From Candidatus Cryptobacteroides choladohippi (GTDB taxonomy: Bacteria > Bacteroidota > Bacteroidia > Bacteroidales > UBA932), in assembly GCA_018065985.1 (NCBI GenBank), contig JAGHSF010000015.1:1-64000 (forward strand): DNA of 64,000 nucleotides. Direction: 5' to 3'. The notes under the pieces were generated by a model, which did no database searches, was not told the origin of the DNA, and saw only the letters and a list, made by a program, of their open reading frames with translations. Position numbers and translations under genes: made by a program. Each line of letters starts with the position of its first letter. The stretch's first letter is position 1. Shown piece after piece: positions 1 to 9,943 of the stretch.

Positions 1-68
1 GCAAAGATACTCCATTTTATTAAAAATATTGCTATTTTTGTTTGAATATATAATTTGGCGTAGAAGCG

Positions 69-950
69 ATGAAAACTGCTTATATCTTTCCTGGACAGGG
101 CTCACAGTTCCCGGGCATGGGCAAGCATCTCTATGATGACAGCTCTGTTGCCCGCTATATGTTCGAGCGGGCCAATGATATTCTGGGATTCAAGATAAGC
201 GAAATAATGTTTGAAGGAAGTGACGAGGACCTGAGAGCCACGAAAGTGACCCAGCCTGCCATTTTCCTTCATTCTTTTATCCTTGCCGCCACTATGGACG
301 ATTTCCGTCCGGATGTTGTTGCAGGACATTCCCTCGGCGAGTTCTCCGCACTTGCAGCGACAGGGTCCATCAGCTTCGAGGATGGACTCAGGCTGGTTGC
401 GAGACGTGCCGCGGAGATGCGCAAATGCTGCGAATATGCACCGGGCGCAATGGCCGCCATCATCGGAACGGACCACGCTACGATCGACAGGATATGTGCC
501 GAGACCGACGGAATTGTCATCCCGGCCAACTACAACAGCGACATGCAGGTAGTTATCTCCGGAGAGAAAGCGGCGGTTGAAAGTGCCTGTGCAAGGCTTT
601 CCGAGGCAGGTGCAAGAAGGATTGCGATGCTGCCTGTGGAAGGTGCCTTCCACTCCCCTCTTATGGAACCGGCACGTCTGGAATTCGCGAAGGCCATACA
701 GGAGACTCCCGTCAAAGCCCCGTCCTGTCCTATTTTCCAGAATGTTCCGGCGACAGCGGTGACGGATCCGGAGGAGATCAAGCAGAACATGCTGCTACAG
801 CTTACATATCCGGTAAGATGGACGGAGATCGTGAGGAATATGGTAACGGACGGTGTGGACAGGTTCGTGGAGGGTGGTCCTGGAAGAACACTGCAGGGAC
901 TGGTCAAGAGGATAGCGGGATCCAGAGTAACCATTGAAGGAATTGAATAA
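69..950 (+). CDS. fabD: malonyl-CoA:ACP S-malonyltransferase
   Basis: Starts MKTAYIFPGQGSQ; GHSLGEFSAL active-site motif. Confidence 0.97.
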   Translation: MKTAYIFPGQGSQFPGMGKHLYDDSSVARYMFERANDILGFKISEIMFEGSDEDLRATKVTQPAIFLHSFILAATMDDFRPDVVAGHSLGEFSALAATGSISFEDGLRLVARRAAEMRKCCEYAPGAMAAIIGTDHATIDRICAETDGIVIPANYNSDMQVVISGEKAAVESACARLSEAGARRIAMLPVEGAFHSPLMEPARLEFAKAIQETPVKAPSCPIFQNVPATAVTDPEEIKQNMLLQLTYPVRWTEIVRNMVTDGVDRFVEGGPGRTLQGLVKRIAGSRVTIEGIE

Positions 951-982
951 CTTAATAAAACTAATAAAACATCTGATATACT

Positions 983-3900
983 ATGGCTATAGAAAAGAAA
1001 TTCATCACCTGTGACGGTAACCAGGCTGCGTCGAATATCGCATATCTGTTCAGCGAGCACGCAGCCATCTACCCTATCACACCTTCGTCCACAATGGCCG
1101 AGAACATCGACGAGTGGGCAGCCCACGGAAAGAAGAACCTCTGGGGCGAGACCGTAAAGGTTACTGAAATGCAGAGCGAGGCCGGTGCCGCAGGAGCAGT
1201 GCACGGTTCCCTTCAGGCAGGCGCGCTCACCAGCACCTTCACAGCATCCCAGGGACTTCTCCTCATGATCCCGAACATGTACAAGATCGCAGGAGAAATG
1301 CTCCCCACCGTGTTCCACGTATCAGCCCGTGCCCTTGCCTCACACGCACTCTCCATCTTCGGTGACCACCAGGATGTCATGGCCTGCAGGCAGACAGGTT
1401 TTGCGATGCTCGCATCAGGTTCAGTCCAGGAGGCTCAGGACCTTGCTGCAGTGGCACATCTTTCAACAATCAAGAGCAGCATTCCTTTCCTCCACTTCTT
1501 CGACGGATTCCGCACATCACACGAGATCCAGAAGATCGAGACGATTGACGAAGAGGACCTCAAGGGCATGATTTCGAAGAAGGCCCTCGAGAACTTCCGC
1601 TCACGCGCACTCAACCCCGAGGCTCCCGTCACACGCGGTACCGCGCAGAACGGCGACGTCTACTTCCAGGCAGTGGAGTCACGCAACCAGGCCTATGATG
1701 CAGTTCCCGACATCGTTGCCCGCTACATGGGTGAGATCTCAGAACTGACAGGACGCACATACCGTCCCTTCGAATACTACGGATCTGCCGACGCAGAGTG
1801 CGTAATCGTCGCAATGGGTTCAGTCACCGAGACCATCAAGGAGACAATCGACTACCTTTCAGAGCACGGACGCAAGTACGGTCTCGTAGCCGTTCACCTC
1901 TATCGTCCCTTCTCAGAGAAATACTTCCTCAAGGTCCTTCCCAAGAGTGTCAAGAAGATTGCAGTCCTCGACCGCACAAAGGAGCCCGGCGCTCTCGGAG
2001 AGCCCCTCTTCCTCGACGTCAAGGCTCTCTTCCAGGGCAAGGATAACGCTCCCGAGATCATCGGCGGACGCTACGGCCTCTCAAGCAAGGATACCACTCC
2101 CGCACAGATCATCGCGGTTTACGACAACCTCGAGCGCAAGGCACCCAAGAGCGACTTCACCATCGGCATCGTCGATGACGTCACCTTCAAGAGCCTTCCC
2201 ACCAAGAGCGAGATAAGCATCGTGAAGCCCGGCACAACCGAGTGCAAGTTCTACGGCCTCGGCTCAGACGGTACGGTAGGTGCAAACAAGAACACCATCA
2301 AGATCATCGGTACCCACACCAACCTCTACAGCCAGGCATACTTCGACTACGACTCCAAGAAGTCAGGCGGATACACCTGCTCACACCTCCGCTTCGGCGA
2401 GCAGCCCATCCACGCACCCTACCTTGTAGGAACTCCCGACTTCGTGGCATGCCACGTTCCCTCATACCTCGAGAAGTATGACGTTCTCAAGGGTATCAAG
2501 GACGGCGGCAGCCTCCTCCTCAACTCTCTCTGGGACGAGAAGGAGACCCTCGAGCGCATCCCCGACCACGCAAAGGCAGTCATCGGACGCAAGCACATCA
2601 ACCTCTATATCATCAATGCAACCAAGATTGCAGCCGAAATCGGCCTCGGCGGACGCACCAACACCATCCTCCAGAGCGCATTCTTCCGCATCACCGGCAT
2701 CATCCCCGCTGAGGATGCAGTCAGGTACATGAAGGAAGCCGCTCTCAAGAGCTACGGCAAGAAGGGCGAGAACGTGGTCAACATGAACTACGCCGCCATC
2801 GACCGCGGCGGTGAGTACACCAAGGTAGAGATACCTGCAGAGTGGGCAAAGATCAACGCCAAGTTCACCAACCCGAACGCTTCACGCCTGGCAACTCCTT
2901 TCGTCAAGGACATCGCTGACGTAGTGAACGCTCAGTGCGGCGACTCTCTCCCCGTAAGCGCATTCCTTCCCTACCAGGACGGTACGATGCCCAACGGCAC
3001 AGCAGCATACGAGAAGCGCGGCGTAGCCGTTCAGGTTCCCGTATGGGAGGCTGACAAGTGTATCCAGTGCAACAGCTGTGCATTCGTCTGCCCTCACGCA
3101 GCAATCCGCCCGTTCCTCCTCACAGCCGACGAGGCAGCAGCAGCTCCCGAATCAGTCAAGATGGCAGACGGAAAGGCAAACCTCAAGGAGTACAAGTACG
3201 CTCTCGCAGTTTCAGTCGCTGACTGTACAGGATGCGGCAACTGTGTGGATGTATGTCTCGCAAAGGAGAAGGCCATCAGCATGCAGCCTTACCTGGACAA
3301 CGCTGCCGAGCAGGCAAACTACGACTACCTCAACACAAAGGTAGGCTACAAGAAGTATGTCGATCCCAAGGCAAACATGAAGAACTCACAGTTCGCACAG
3401 CCTCTGTTCGAGTTCTCAGGCGCCTGCGCAGGTTGCGGTGAGACTCCTTACATCAAGGGCATCACCCAGCTCTTCGGCGACCACATGATGATTGCCAACG
3501 CAACCGGCTGTTCTTCAATCTACGGCGCATCATTCCCCGCATCACCGTACTGCACCAACGCACAGGGCCACGGTCCCGCATGGCAGAACTCCCTGTTCGA
3601 GGACTTCTGCGAATTCGGTCTCGGTATGCATCTCGGTTCCGAGCGCATCCGCGAAACTGTCGAGAGCCTCATGAAGAAGGGTCTCGAGTGCGAGTGCTGC
3701 TCTGATGAAATGAAGGCACTCTTCACAAAGTGGATAGAGAACAAGAACAACTACGAGGTTACCCGCGAGGTATGCGACGCTCTCGTTCCCATGATGGAGG
3801 CCTGCGGTTGCGACACCTGCAAGTCACTCCTCACCCTCAAGAGCTTCATCCCCGCCCGCAGCCAGTGGATCTTCGGTGGAGACGGTGCATCTTACGATAT

Positions 3901-4507
3901 CGGTTACGGCGGTCTTGACCACGTGCTCGCTTCCGGTGAGAATGTGAACATCCTCGTACTCGACACCGAGGTTTACTCCAACACAGGCGGTCAGTCATCC
4001 AAGTCTACACCTGCCGGTGCAATCGCCAAGTTCGCCGCTTCAGGAAAGAAGATCCGCAAGAAGGATCTCGGAATGATGGCAATGAGCTACGGTTACGTTT
4101 ATGTTGCACAGGTTGCCATGGGTGCAAGCCCCGTTCAGTACATGAACGCAATCAAGGAGGCAGAGGCATATGACGGACCTTCACTCATCATTGCATACGC
4201 ACCTTGTATCAACCACGGCCTCAAAGCCGGCATGGGTCTCAGCCAGAAGGAGGAGAAACTCGCTGTAGAGTGCGGTTACTGGCATCTCTACCGTTACAAC
4301 CCCATGCTCGAGGAGCAGGGCAAGAACCCCTTCACTCTCGACTCAAAGGAGCCTGACTGGACCAAGTTCCAGGGCTTCCTCCAGGGTGAGGTCCGTTTCG
4401 CATCGCTCAAGAAGCTTTTCCCTGAAACCGCAGAGGAACTCCTTGCAAAGACAGAGGAATTCGCAAAGATCCGTCTTGAGACCTACAAGAAGCTCGCAGG
4501 CAAATAA
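983..4507 (+). CDS. nifJ: pyruvate:ferredoxin (flavodoxin) oxidoreductase, single-chain
   Basis: 1174 aa; two 4Fe-4S motifs (CIQCNSCAFVCP, CTGCGNCVDVC) and a C-terminal TPP-binding region (GGDGASYDIGYGGLDH). Confidence 0.97.
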   Translation: MAIEKKFITCDGNQAASNIAYLFSEHAAIYPITPSSTMAENIDEWAAHGKKNLWGETVKVTEMQSEAGAAGAVHGSLQAGALTSTFTASQGLLLMIPNMYKIAGEMLPTVFHVSARALASHALSIFGDHQDVMACRQTGFAMLASGSVQEAQDLAAVAHLSTIKSSIPFLHFFDGFRTSHEIQKIETIDEEDLKGMISKKALENFRSRALNPEAPVTRGTAQNGDVYFQAVESRNQAYDAVPDIVARYMGEISELTGRTYRPFEYYGSADAECVIVAMGSVTETIKETIDYLSEHGRKYGLVAVHLYRPFSEKYFLKVLPKSVKKIAVLDRTKEPGALGEPLFLDVKALFQGKDNAPEIIGGRYGLSSKDTTPAQIIAVYDNLERKAPKSDFTIGIVDDVTFKSLPTKSEISIVKPGTTECKFYGLGSDGTVGANKNTIKIIGTHTNLYSQAYFDYDSKKSGGYTCSHLRFGEQPIHAPYLVGTPDFVACHVPSYLEKYDVLKGIKDGGSLLLNSLWDEKETLERIPDHAKAVIGRKHINLYIINATKIAAEIGLGGRTNTILQSAFFRITGIIPAEDAVRYMKEAALKSYGKKGENVVNMNYAAIDRGGEYTKVEIPAEWAKINAKFTNPNASRLATPFVKDIADVVNAQCGDSLPVSAFLPYQDGTMPNGTAAYEKRGVAVQVPVWEADKCIQCNSCAFVCPHAAIRPFLLTADEAAAAPESVKMADGKANLKEYKYALAVSVADCTGCGNCVDVCLAKEKAISMQPYLDNAAEQANYDYLNTKVGYKKYVDPKANMKNSQFAQPLFEFSGACAGCGETPYIKGITQLFGDHMMIANATGCSSIYGASFPASPYCTNAQGHGPAWQNSLFEDFCEFGLGMHLGSERIRETVESLMKKGLECECCSDEMKALFTKWIENKNNYEVTREVCDALVPMMEACGCDTCKSLLTLKSFIPARSQWIFGGDGASYDIGYGGLDHVLASGENVNILVLDTEVYSNTGGQSSKSTPAGAIAKFAASGKKIRKKDLGMMAMSYGYVYVAQVAMGASPVQYMNAIKEAEAYDGPSLIIAYAPCINHGLKAGMGLSQKEEKLAVECGYWHLYRYNPMLEEQGKNPFTLDSKEPDWTKFQGFLQGEVRFASLKKLFPETAEELLAKTEEFAKIRLETYKKLAGK

Positions 4508-4531
4508 TCTGCCGAGCATATTATAATAAAG

Positions 4532-4567
4532 AAGTCCCGCGCGTGAAATGCACGGGACTTTTTTTAT
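4532..4567 (+). terminator. Rho-independent terminator after PFOR
   Basis: AAGTCCCG ... CGGGACTT followed by a T run. Confidence 0.85.
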
Positions 4568-4572
4568 CTTTG
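4565..4572 (+). promoter_or_regulatory. Bacteroidota -7 element TATCTTTG upstream of the LysR-like gene
   Basis: Exact TAnnTTTG match directly abutting the PFOR terminator T run. Confidence 0.55.
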
Positions 4573-4591
4573 CACAATAAGCGGAAATTAT

Positions 4592-4948
4592 ATGCTGGAA
4601 GATTTCAGACTTAGGGTATTCACAGCCGTGGCAGAATACGGCAGCTTCACGGAAAGTGCACACAAACTGGGTATCAGTCAGCCTGCAGTGAGCCAGAACA
4701 TAGCCGAACTGGAACGCCTTGCAGGCGAGGCCCTGCTCGTCAGGAGCCGCGGCAACATAGCTCTTACCGATAAGGGAAAGTTATTGCTGGAATACGCCAG
4801 AAAGATACTCTACTGGTACGACAGGGCCAATGCCGTGGTCATAGACGGAACGGAAAAAGCACCGGAGCCAAGCATAATCAGCCTGGCTCCGGGAAAGGAT
4901 ATCGCACTGACCGTCCTGGACGGTGAGTTGACGGTAAAGATTCTTTAA
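4592..4948 (+). CDS. short LysR-type winged-HTH protein (DNA-binding domain only, no effector domain)
   Basis: 118 aa; FTAVAEYGSFTESAHKLGISQPAVSQNIAELE is a LysR HTH; lacks the ~200 aa substrate domain. Confidence 0.85.
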   Translation: MLEDFRLRVFTAVAEYGSFTESAHKLGISQPAVSQNIAELERLAGEALLVRSRGNIALTDKGKLLLEYARKILYWYDRANAVVIDGTEKAPEPSIISLAPGKDIALTVLDGELTVKIL

Positions 4949-4951
4949 CGA

Positions 4952-5125
4952 TTACTCAGAAGGAGCGATAGCGCCCATAGGGCATGCGTCTGCACATGTT
5001 CCGCAGTCAACGCAGACTTCGGGATCGATTGTGTAAAAATCTCCTTCCTTGATTGCGCCTGAAGGGCACTCGCCCAAGCAGGTACCGCAAGCGACACATG
5101 TGTCGGCACTGATCTTGTAAGCCAT
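4952..5125 (-). CDS. 2[4Fe-4S] ferredoxin, 57 aa (absent from the ORF track)
   Basis: Reverse complement translates MAYKISADTCVACGTCLGECPSGAIKEGDFYTIDPEVCVDCGTCADACPMGAIAPSE*; two CxxCxxCxxxCP motifs. Confidence 0.97.
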   Translation of the reverse strand: MAYKISADTCVACGTCLGECPSGAIKEGDFYTIDPEVCVDCGTCADACPMGAIAPSE

Positions 5126-5169
5126 ATCTATAAATTTATTTAGTTAATTGTTTCAATTCAACACTTCTG

Positions 5170-5198
5170 CAAATATACGCAAAAATATCGTAACTTTG
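5170..5198. promoter_or_regulatory. back-to-back divergent -7 elements (ferredoxin / DUF1573)
   Basis: CAAATATA (minus TATATTTG) - 13 bp - TAACTTTG. Confidence 0.65.
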
Positions 5199-5204
5199 TG
5201 CATT

Positions 5205-5609
5205 ATGAATAAAATCGCTACAGCAATAGCAGTCATTGTCCTGGCATCATTCCAGGCTTTTGCGGACTCCAATCTGGCCGATGTGGCAAAGTTTGACAGG
5301 ACGGTATATGACTTCGGAACCGTAAGTACGGATGCCGGAATGCTGAAATGCGAGTTCAAACTCACCAACATCAGCGACAGACCTCTAACCATACTGGCTG
5401 TGATCTCTTCATGCGGATGCACCGGAGTGGAATGGACGCGCAAGGCCCTTGCTCCGGGCGAGACGGGAGTGATCAAGGCCCATTACAACAATGACGAGGG
5501 CCCCTACCCTTTCGACAAGACGCTGACCGTCTATGTCGAGGGCGTAAGCAAACCGGTGATACTTCACCTCAGAGGCGAGGTGAAAAACATAAAGAACAAG
5601 AGGAAGTAG
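5205..5609 (+). CDS. DUF1573-family secreted protein
   Basis: VYDFGTVSTDAGMLKCEFKLTNISDRPLTILAVISSCGCTGVEW; start at 5205 gives signal peptide MNKIATAIAVIVLASFQAFA. Confidence 0.85.
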   Translation: MNKIATAIAVIVLASFQAFADSNLADVAKFDRTVYDFGTVSTDAGMLKCEFKLTNISDRPLTILAVISSCGCTGVEWTRKALAPGETGVIKAHYNNDEGPYPFDKTLTVYVEGVSKPVILHLRGEVKNIKNKRK

Positions 5610-7484
5610 ATGGCAGAGCAGATCAACTACACAGATGACAACATCCGCACCCTCGAAGGTGTGATGCATATCAGAATGCGTCCGGGCATGTATATCGGGC
5701 GCCTTGGAGACGGAAGGAATCCGAGTGACGGCATATATGTGCTTCTGAAGGAAATCGTGGACAACTCGATAGACGAGTTCGCGATGGGATTCGGAAAACA
5801 GGTTCAGATCAGCATCGAGGACGGGAATGTGACCGTGCGCGACTTCGGCCGAGGCATTCCCCTGGGGTCTGTAGTAAAGGCTGTGAGCATCCTCAACACA
5901 GGTGGAAAGTTCGACGACAAGGCCTTCAAGAAGGCTGTCGGACTGAACGGCGTGGGCACCAAGGCCGTGAACGCGCTCAGCAAATCCTTCTACGTCTGCT
6001 CCCACAGAGACGGAGAGTGCGCCTGGGCAAGGTTCGAATGCGGCAATCTCATCGAAAGCGGCAACGGTCCCACCAGGGAGAAGAACGGCACACTCGTGGA
6101 ATTCACCCCGGACGCCACCATCTTCAAGGATTACAGCTACAACATGGACTATGTCGAGACCATGGTCAAGAACTACTCCTACCTCAAGAAAGGGCTCACC
6201 CTGATTCTCAACGGGAACCAGTACAGGTCGGAGAACGGCCTGCTGGACCTTGTGAACGAGAATCTTTCAGAGGATCCGATCTACCCGCCCATCCATCTCG
6301 AAGGCGAGGACATCGAAGTGGTTCTCACCCACGGCAACGCCTACGGAGAGAACATCAAATCCTTCGTGAACGGCCAGGACACCCGCGAGGGCGGCACCCA
6401 TCTGGCAGCCTACCGTGAAGCCATCGCAAAGACCCTCAAGGAGTTCTACAAGAAGAACTATGCACCCGAGGACTGCCGCCAGGGCGTTGTCGGTGCCATC
6501 AGCATACAGATCCAGGAGCCTACTTTCGAGGCACAGACCAAGGTCAAGCTCGGCTCACAATACATCTGGGAGAAAGGCGGCGAGCATGGTCAGACCATAC
6601 GTTCCTTCGTGAACGATTTCATTGCCAAGAACCTTGACAACTACCTCCACATGCACACCGACCTCATCCCTGTGATAGAGGAGAAGATCAAGAGCAGCCA
6701 GGAGGAGCGCGAGGCCATTTCCGGCATCCAGAAGAAGACGCGCGAGCGCAACAAGAAAGCCAACGTCTACAACCGCAAGCTGCGTGACTGCCGATATCAC
6801 TTCAACGACAAACGCACAGATAAAACCGAAGACGATATCGAACGCTCCAGCATCTTCATAACCGAGGGAGACTCCGCAAGCGGAACCATCACCAAGGCAC
6901 GCAACGCCAACTATCAGGCCGTGTTCAGCCTCAGGGGAAAGCCCCTCAATGCGTTCAAGGAGTCGTACAAGAAGTTCGCCGAGAACGAGGAGCTTCAGCT
7001 GCTGGTCTCAGCGCTTGGCGTCGAGGACGATCTCGAGAATCTGAGATACAACAACATCATCATAGCAACCGATGCCGATGACGACGGAATGCACATTCGC
7101 ATGCTGACATGCACCTTCTTCATGAAGTACTATCCGGATCTCATCCGCAGAGGGCACGTGTACGTGCTGCAGACACCGCTGTTCCGCGTACGCAACAAGA
7201 AGGAGAACCGCTACTGCTTCTCTCAGGACGAGAAGGAAAAGGCCATCAGAGAACTCAGGACAAACGTTGAGATCACGCGATTCAAAGGTCTCGGAGAGAT
7301 CAGCTCCGACGAGTTCGCCGACTTCATAGGCGAGAAGATGCGCCTGGATCTCGTCAAGCTTGCCGAGGAAGAGTCCATCACCGAGCTCATGGAGTTCTAC
7401 ATGGGCGACAACACTCTCGAGAGGCAGAACTTCACACGCCAGAACCTGCGTTCAGAGGAGGAGCTGGAAGACATAAACATCTGA
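5610..7484 (+). CDS. parE: DNA topoisomerase IV subunit B
   Basis: GHKL ATPase (EIVDNSIDEF, GGKFDDKAFKKAVGLNGVG) and Toprim (EGDSASGT) motifs; 624 aa. Confidence 0.93.
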   Translation: MAEQINYTDDNIRTLEGVMHIRMRPGMYIGRLGDGRNPSDGIYVLLKEIVDNSIDEFAMGFGKQVQISIEDGNVTVRDFGRGIPLGSVVKAVSILNTGGKFDDKAFKKAVGLNGVGTKAVNALSKSFYVCSHRDGECAWARFECGNLIESGNGPTREKNGTLVEFTPDATIFKDYSYNMDYVETMVKNYSYLKKGLTLILNGNQYRSENGLLDLVNENLSEDPIYPPIHLEGEDIEVVLTHGNAYGENIKSFVNGQDTREGGTHLAAYREAIAKTLKEFYKKNYAPEDCRQGVVGAISIQIQEPTFEAQTKVKLGSQYIWEKGGEHGQTIRSFVNDFIAKNLDNYLHMHTDLIPVIEEKIKSSQEEREAISGIQKKTRERNKKANVYNRKLRDCRYHFNDKRTDKTEDDIERSSIFITEGDSASGTITKARNANYQAVFSLRGKPLNAFKESYKKFAENEELQLLVSALGVEDDLENLRYNNIIIATDADDDGMHIRMLTCTFFMKYYPDLIRRGHVYVLQTPLFRVRNKKENRYCFSQDEKEKAIRELRTNVEITRFKGLGEISSDEFADFIGEKMRLDLVKLAEEESITELMEFYMGDNTLERQNFTRQNLRSEEELEDINI

Positions 7485-7491
7485 CAGGGAC

Positions 7492-9306
7492 ATGAACCTC
7501 ATCAGTCTCTTCAAGAAGATCTGGCAATATGTAAGGCCTTACAGGTGGCTGGTGATCGTCACGCTGATCCTGACTCTCATCGGGTCATTGATGGCGCAGG
7601 TCAACGCCATCGTTCTGGACCGCACCGTGGATGCGGTCAACGCCCTGGTGACCAAAGGGAACTTTGCATGGTCACAGGCAGCAAAGATACTGACCATCAT
7701 CACCATCGTCCTCCTTGGCAAGGAAATCCTTTCGGCCCTGATCACCTTCGCTCAAAGCTACTACGGTGAGAAGATGCGCATATTCGTGTCAAAGGACCTT
7801 TCTCAGGCCGTCATCGACAAGATGCTCACCTTCCGCATGGCATTCTTCTCAAGGTCAGACAACGATACAGGAAAGCTTCAGACACGCATCGACCAGGGAG
7901 TCAGCAGCCTCAGCAGGACCGTGCAGAACTTCTTCATCGACCTTCTGCCTCTGTTCACCAGCGCGGTAATCGCCCTGGTACTCATGTTCTCCGCAAACGT
8001 ATATGTCGGTCTCACAGCACTTTTCATAGTCCCCATCTACATCTGGATCACCGTTGCACAGGCACGGAAGCTCAAGGGATGGCGGCGCAACATGAGGACG
8101 CTCCGCGAGGACAAGAGCCATGGTGTCATGAACATCATCGAGAGCATCAACGTCATCAAGAGCTTCAACCGCGAGAAGATCGAGAGCGACAAGCAGTGGG
8201 ACCTCCAGACACAGTTCACCGACAACCAGATGGCCGTGCGCAAGACCAGCTTCTACTACAACGGGCTCAAGAGCTTCGTCAAACAGGTCGGCACCGTGCT
8301 GGTGATCATACTCACGGCCTATCTCGTGCTCATCCAGTATCCCGGCATGACCATAGGCAAGATCATGTACCATGTGATGCTGTTCGGCAATGTGGTGGCT
8401 CCGATCACACAGCTCCAGCGCATATTCGACGACATGAACGATGCCCTGATCTACGCCGAGGGCTTCTTCGACATACTCGACTCCGACGGAGACATAGAGC
8501 ACACAGGTACATACCGTCCCGAGAAGATAGAAGGCAACTTCGAGATCAGCCATGTCGACTTCACCTATCCCAACGGCACCAAGGCCCTGTGGGACATCAA
8601 CATGAAGGTCGACAGCGGCAAGATCACAGCGTTCGTGGGCCTCAGCGGCGCGGGCAAGTCCACCATCGTCAACCTTCTCGACAAGTTCTACGAGCCCGAC
8701 TGCGGAAGCATCATGCTGGACGGCGTCGACCTCAGGGAATACGACACCCACTTCCTGCGCGAGAACATAGGTCTCGTGCTTCAGAAGAATCACATCTTCG
8801 ACGGCAGCATCGAGGACAACATACGCTACGGGCGCCCTGATGCCACATTCGAAGAGGTGGTCCAGGCAGCCAGGGACGCTTTCATCTACGACCAGATCAT
8901 GGGACTTCCCGAGCAGTTCAAGACCAAGGCCCAGGCAATGTCTGGCGGCCAGCAGCAGCGCATCGCCATTGCGCGCATGTTCCTCAAGAACCCTCCCATC
9001 ATATTCCTCGACGAGCCCACAGCAAGCCTCGATGCCATCGCCACAGAGCAGATCAAATCGAGCATCGATGCCATAAAGAAGAACCGGACCGTGGTCATCA
9101 TATCGCACAACATATCGCAAATCATAGACTCCGACGTCATCTATGCCCTCAAGAACGGCAGAGTGGAGCAGGGCGGAAATCCTGACGAGGTTTACCGTCA
9201 GGGCGGCATATACAAGGAGATTGTGGATGCCAGCGCACGCTCTATGAACATAGGGAAACTCGCCCAGACTCTGGACACAGACGGCGACGGAAAAATAGAC
9301 ATATAG
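7492..9306 (+). CDS. ABC transporter, fused permease/ATP-binding (exporter type)
   Basis: N-terminal TM domain; Walker A GLSGAGKST, signature MSGGQQQR, Walker B IIFLDEPTA. Confidence 0.93.
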   Translation: MNLISLFKKIWQYVRPYRWLVIVTLILTLIGSLMAQVNAIVLDRTVDAVNALVTKGNFAWSQAAKILTIITIVLLGKEILSALITFAQSYYGEKMRIFVSKDLSQAVIDKMLTFRMAFFSRSDNDTGKLQTRIDQGVSSLSRTVQNFFIDLLPLFTSAVIALVLMFSANVYVGLTALFIVPIYIWITVAQARKLKGWRRNMRTLREDKSHGVMNIIESINVIKSFNREKIESDKQWDLQTQFTDNQMAVRKTSFYYNGLKSFVKQVGTVLVIILTAYLVLIQYPGMTIGKIMYHVMLFGNVVAPITQLQRIFDDMNDALIYAEGFFDILDSDGDIEHTGTYRPEKIEGNFEISHVDFTYPNGTKALWDINMKVDSGKITAFVGLSGAGKSTIVNLLDKFYEPDCGSIMLDGVDLREYDTHFLRENIGLVLQKNHIFDGSIEDNIRYGRPDATFEEVVQAARDAFIYDQIMGLPEQFKTKAQAMSGGQQQRIAIARMFLKNPPIIFLDEPTASLDAIATEQIKSSIDAIKKNRTVVIISHNISQIIDSDVIYALKNGRVEQGGNPDEVYRQGGIYKEIVDASARSMNIGKLAQTLDTDGDGKIDI

Positions 9307-9309
9307 ACA

Positions 9310-9861
9310 ATGAGAGCCAAAATCTGCAGATTCATACTGTGCAAAGTCCTCGGATGGACACTGGTAGGAGAGAAGCCCGCTGAGGAGAAACTGATATTCC
9401 TTGCAGCCCCCCATACAAGCATATGGGACTTTGTGATGGGCTACCTCTTCTATGGGGCCATGGGCGGGCATCTTACCACCATGATCAAGAAGGAAGCGTT
9501 CGTGTTTCCGCTCAATTTCATTCTCAGGGCGATGGGGGCCTTCCCTATCGACCGTTCACACCCCCAGAAGATGCTCATGAGCGTGATGCACGAGATGCGG
9601 AAGCCCGGCACATTCCACCTTGTCATATGTCCCGAGGGCACACGCAAGGCTGTTGCAAAGTGGAAGACAGGCTACCACACAATCGCAAGCAACTGCAACA
9701 TTCCCGTGTATCTCACAGGATTCGATTATGCGAACAAACGCATCGGAATCTTCTCAAGATATGAGCTTGCAGGCACCGCAAGAGAGGACACGGACAGAAT
9801 CCAGGAGATCTACAGGTCGTACAATCTGACCGGTCTGCACAAGGATATGTACATCGCCTGA
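9310..9861 (+). CDS. 1-acyl-sn-glycerol-3-phosphate acyltransferase-like protein (PlsC family)
   Basis: APHTSIWDF (HxxxxD-like) and CPEGTRK motifs. Confidence 0.8.
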   Translation: MRAKICRFILCKVLGWTLVGEKPAEEKLIFLAAPHTSIWDFVMGYLFYGAMGGHLTTMIKKEAFVFPLNFILRAMGAFPIDRSHPQKMLMSVMHEMRKPGTFHLVICPEGTRKAVAKWKTGYHTIASNCNIPVYLTGFDYANKRIGIFSRYELAGTAREDTDRIQEIYRSYNLTGLHKDMYIA

Positions 9862-9891
9862 AAAGTGCTTGTATCTTAGAAAATTAATCGC

Positions 9892-9899
9892 TATATTTG
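9892..9899 (+). promoter_or_regulatory. -7 element TATATTTG of the rpsF operon
   Basis: TAnnTTTG match; ~44 nt leader to the rpsF ATG. Confidence 0.6.
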
Positions 9900-9943
9900 C
9901 AGCCCCAAATTTTGGGCAATTATTAATTTAATATCAAAACAAA

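Noticed and set aside
530-1318. 262-aa minus-strand ORF spanning the fabD/PFOR junction
   Set aside because: Covers two confident plus-strand genes and their intergenic region; no motif.
7855-9471. 538-aa minus-strand ORF opposite the ABC transporter and acyltransferase
   Set aside because: Antisense to two strongly supported CDSs; composition (rich in Val/Asp/His/Leu, no domain motifs) is typical of the open reverse frame created by codon bias.
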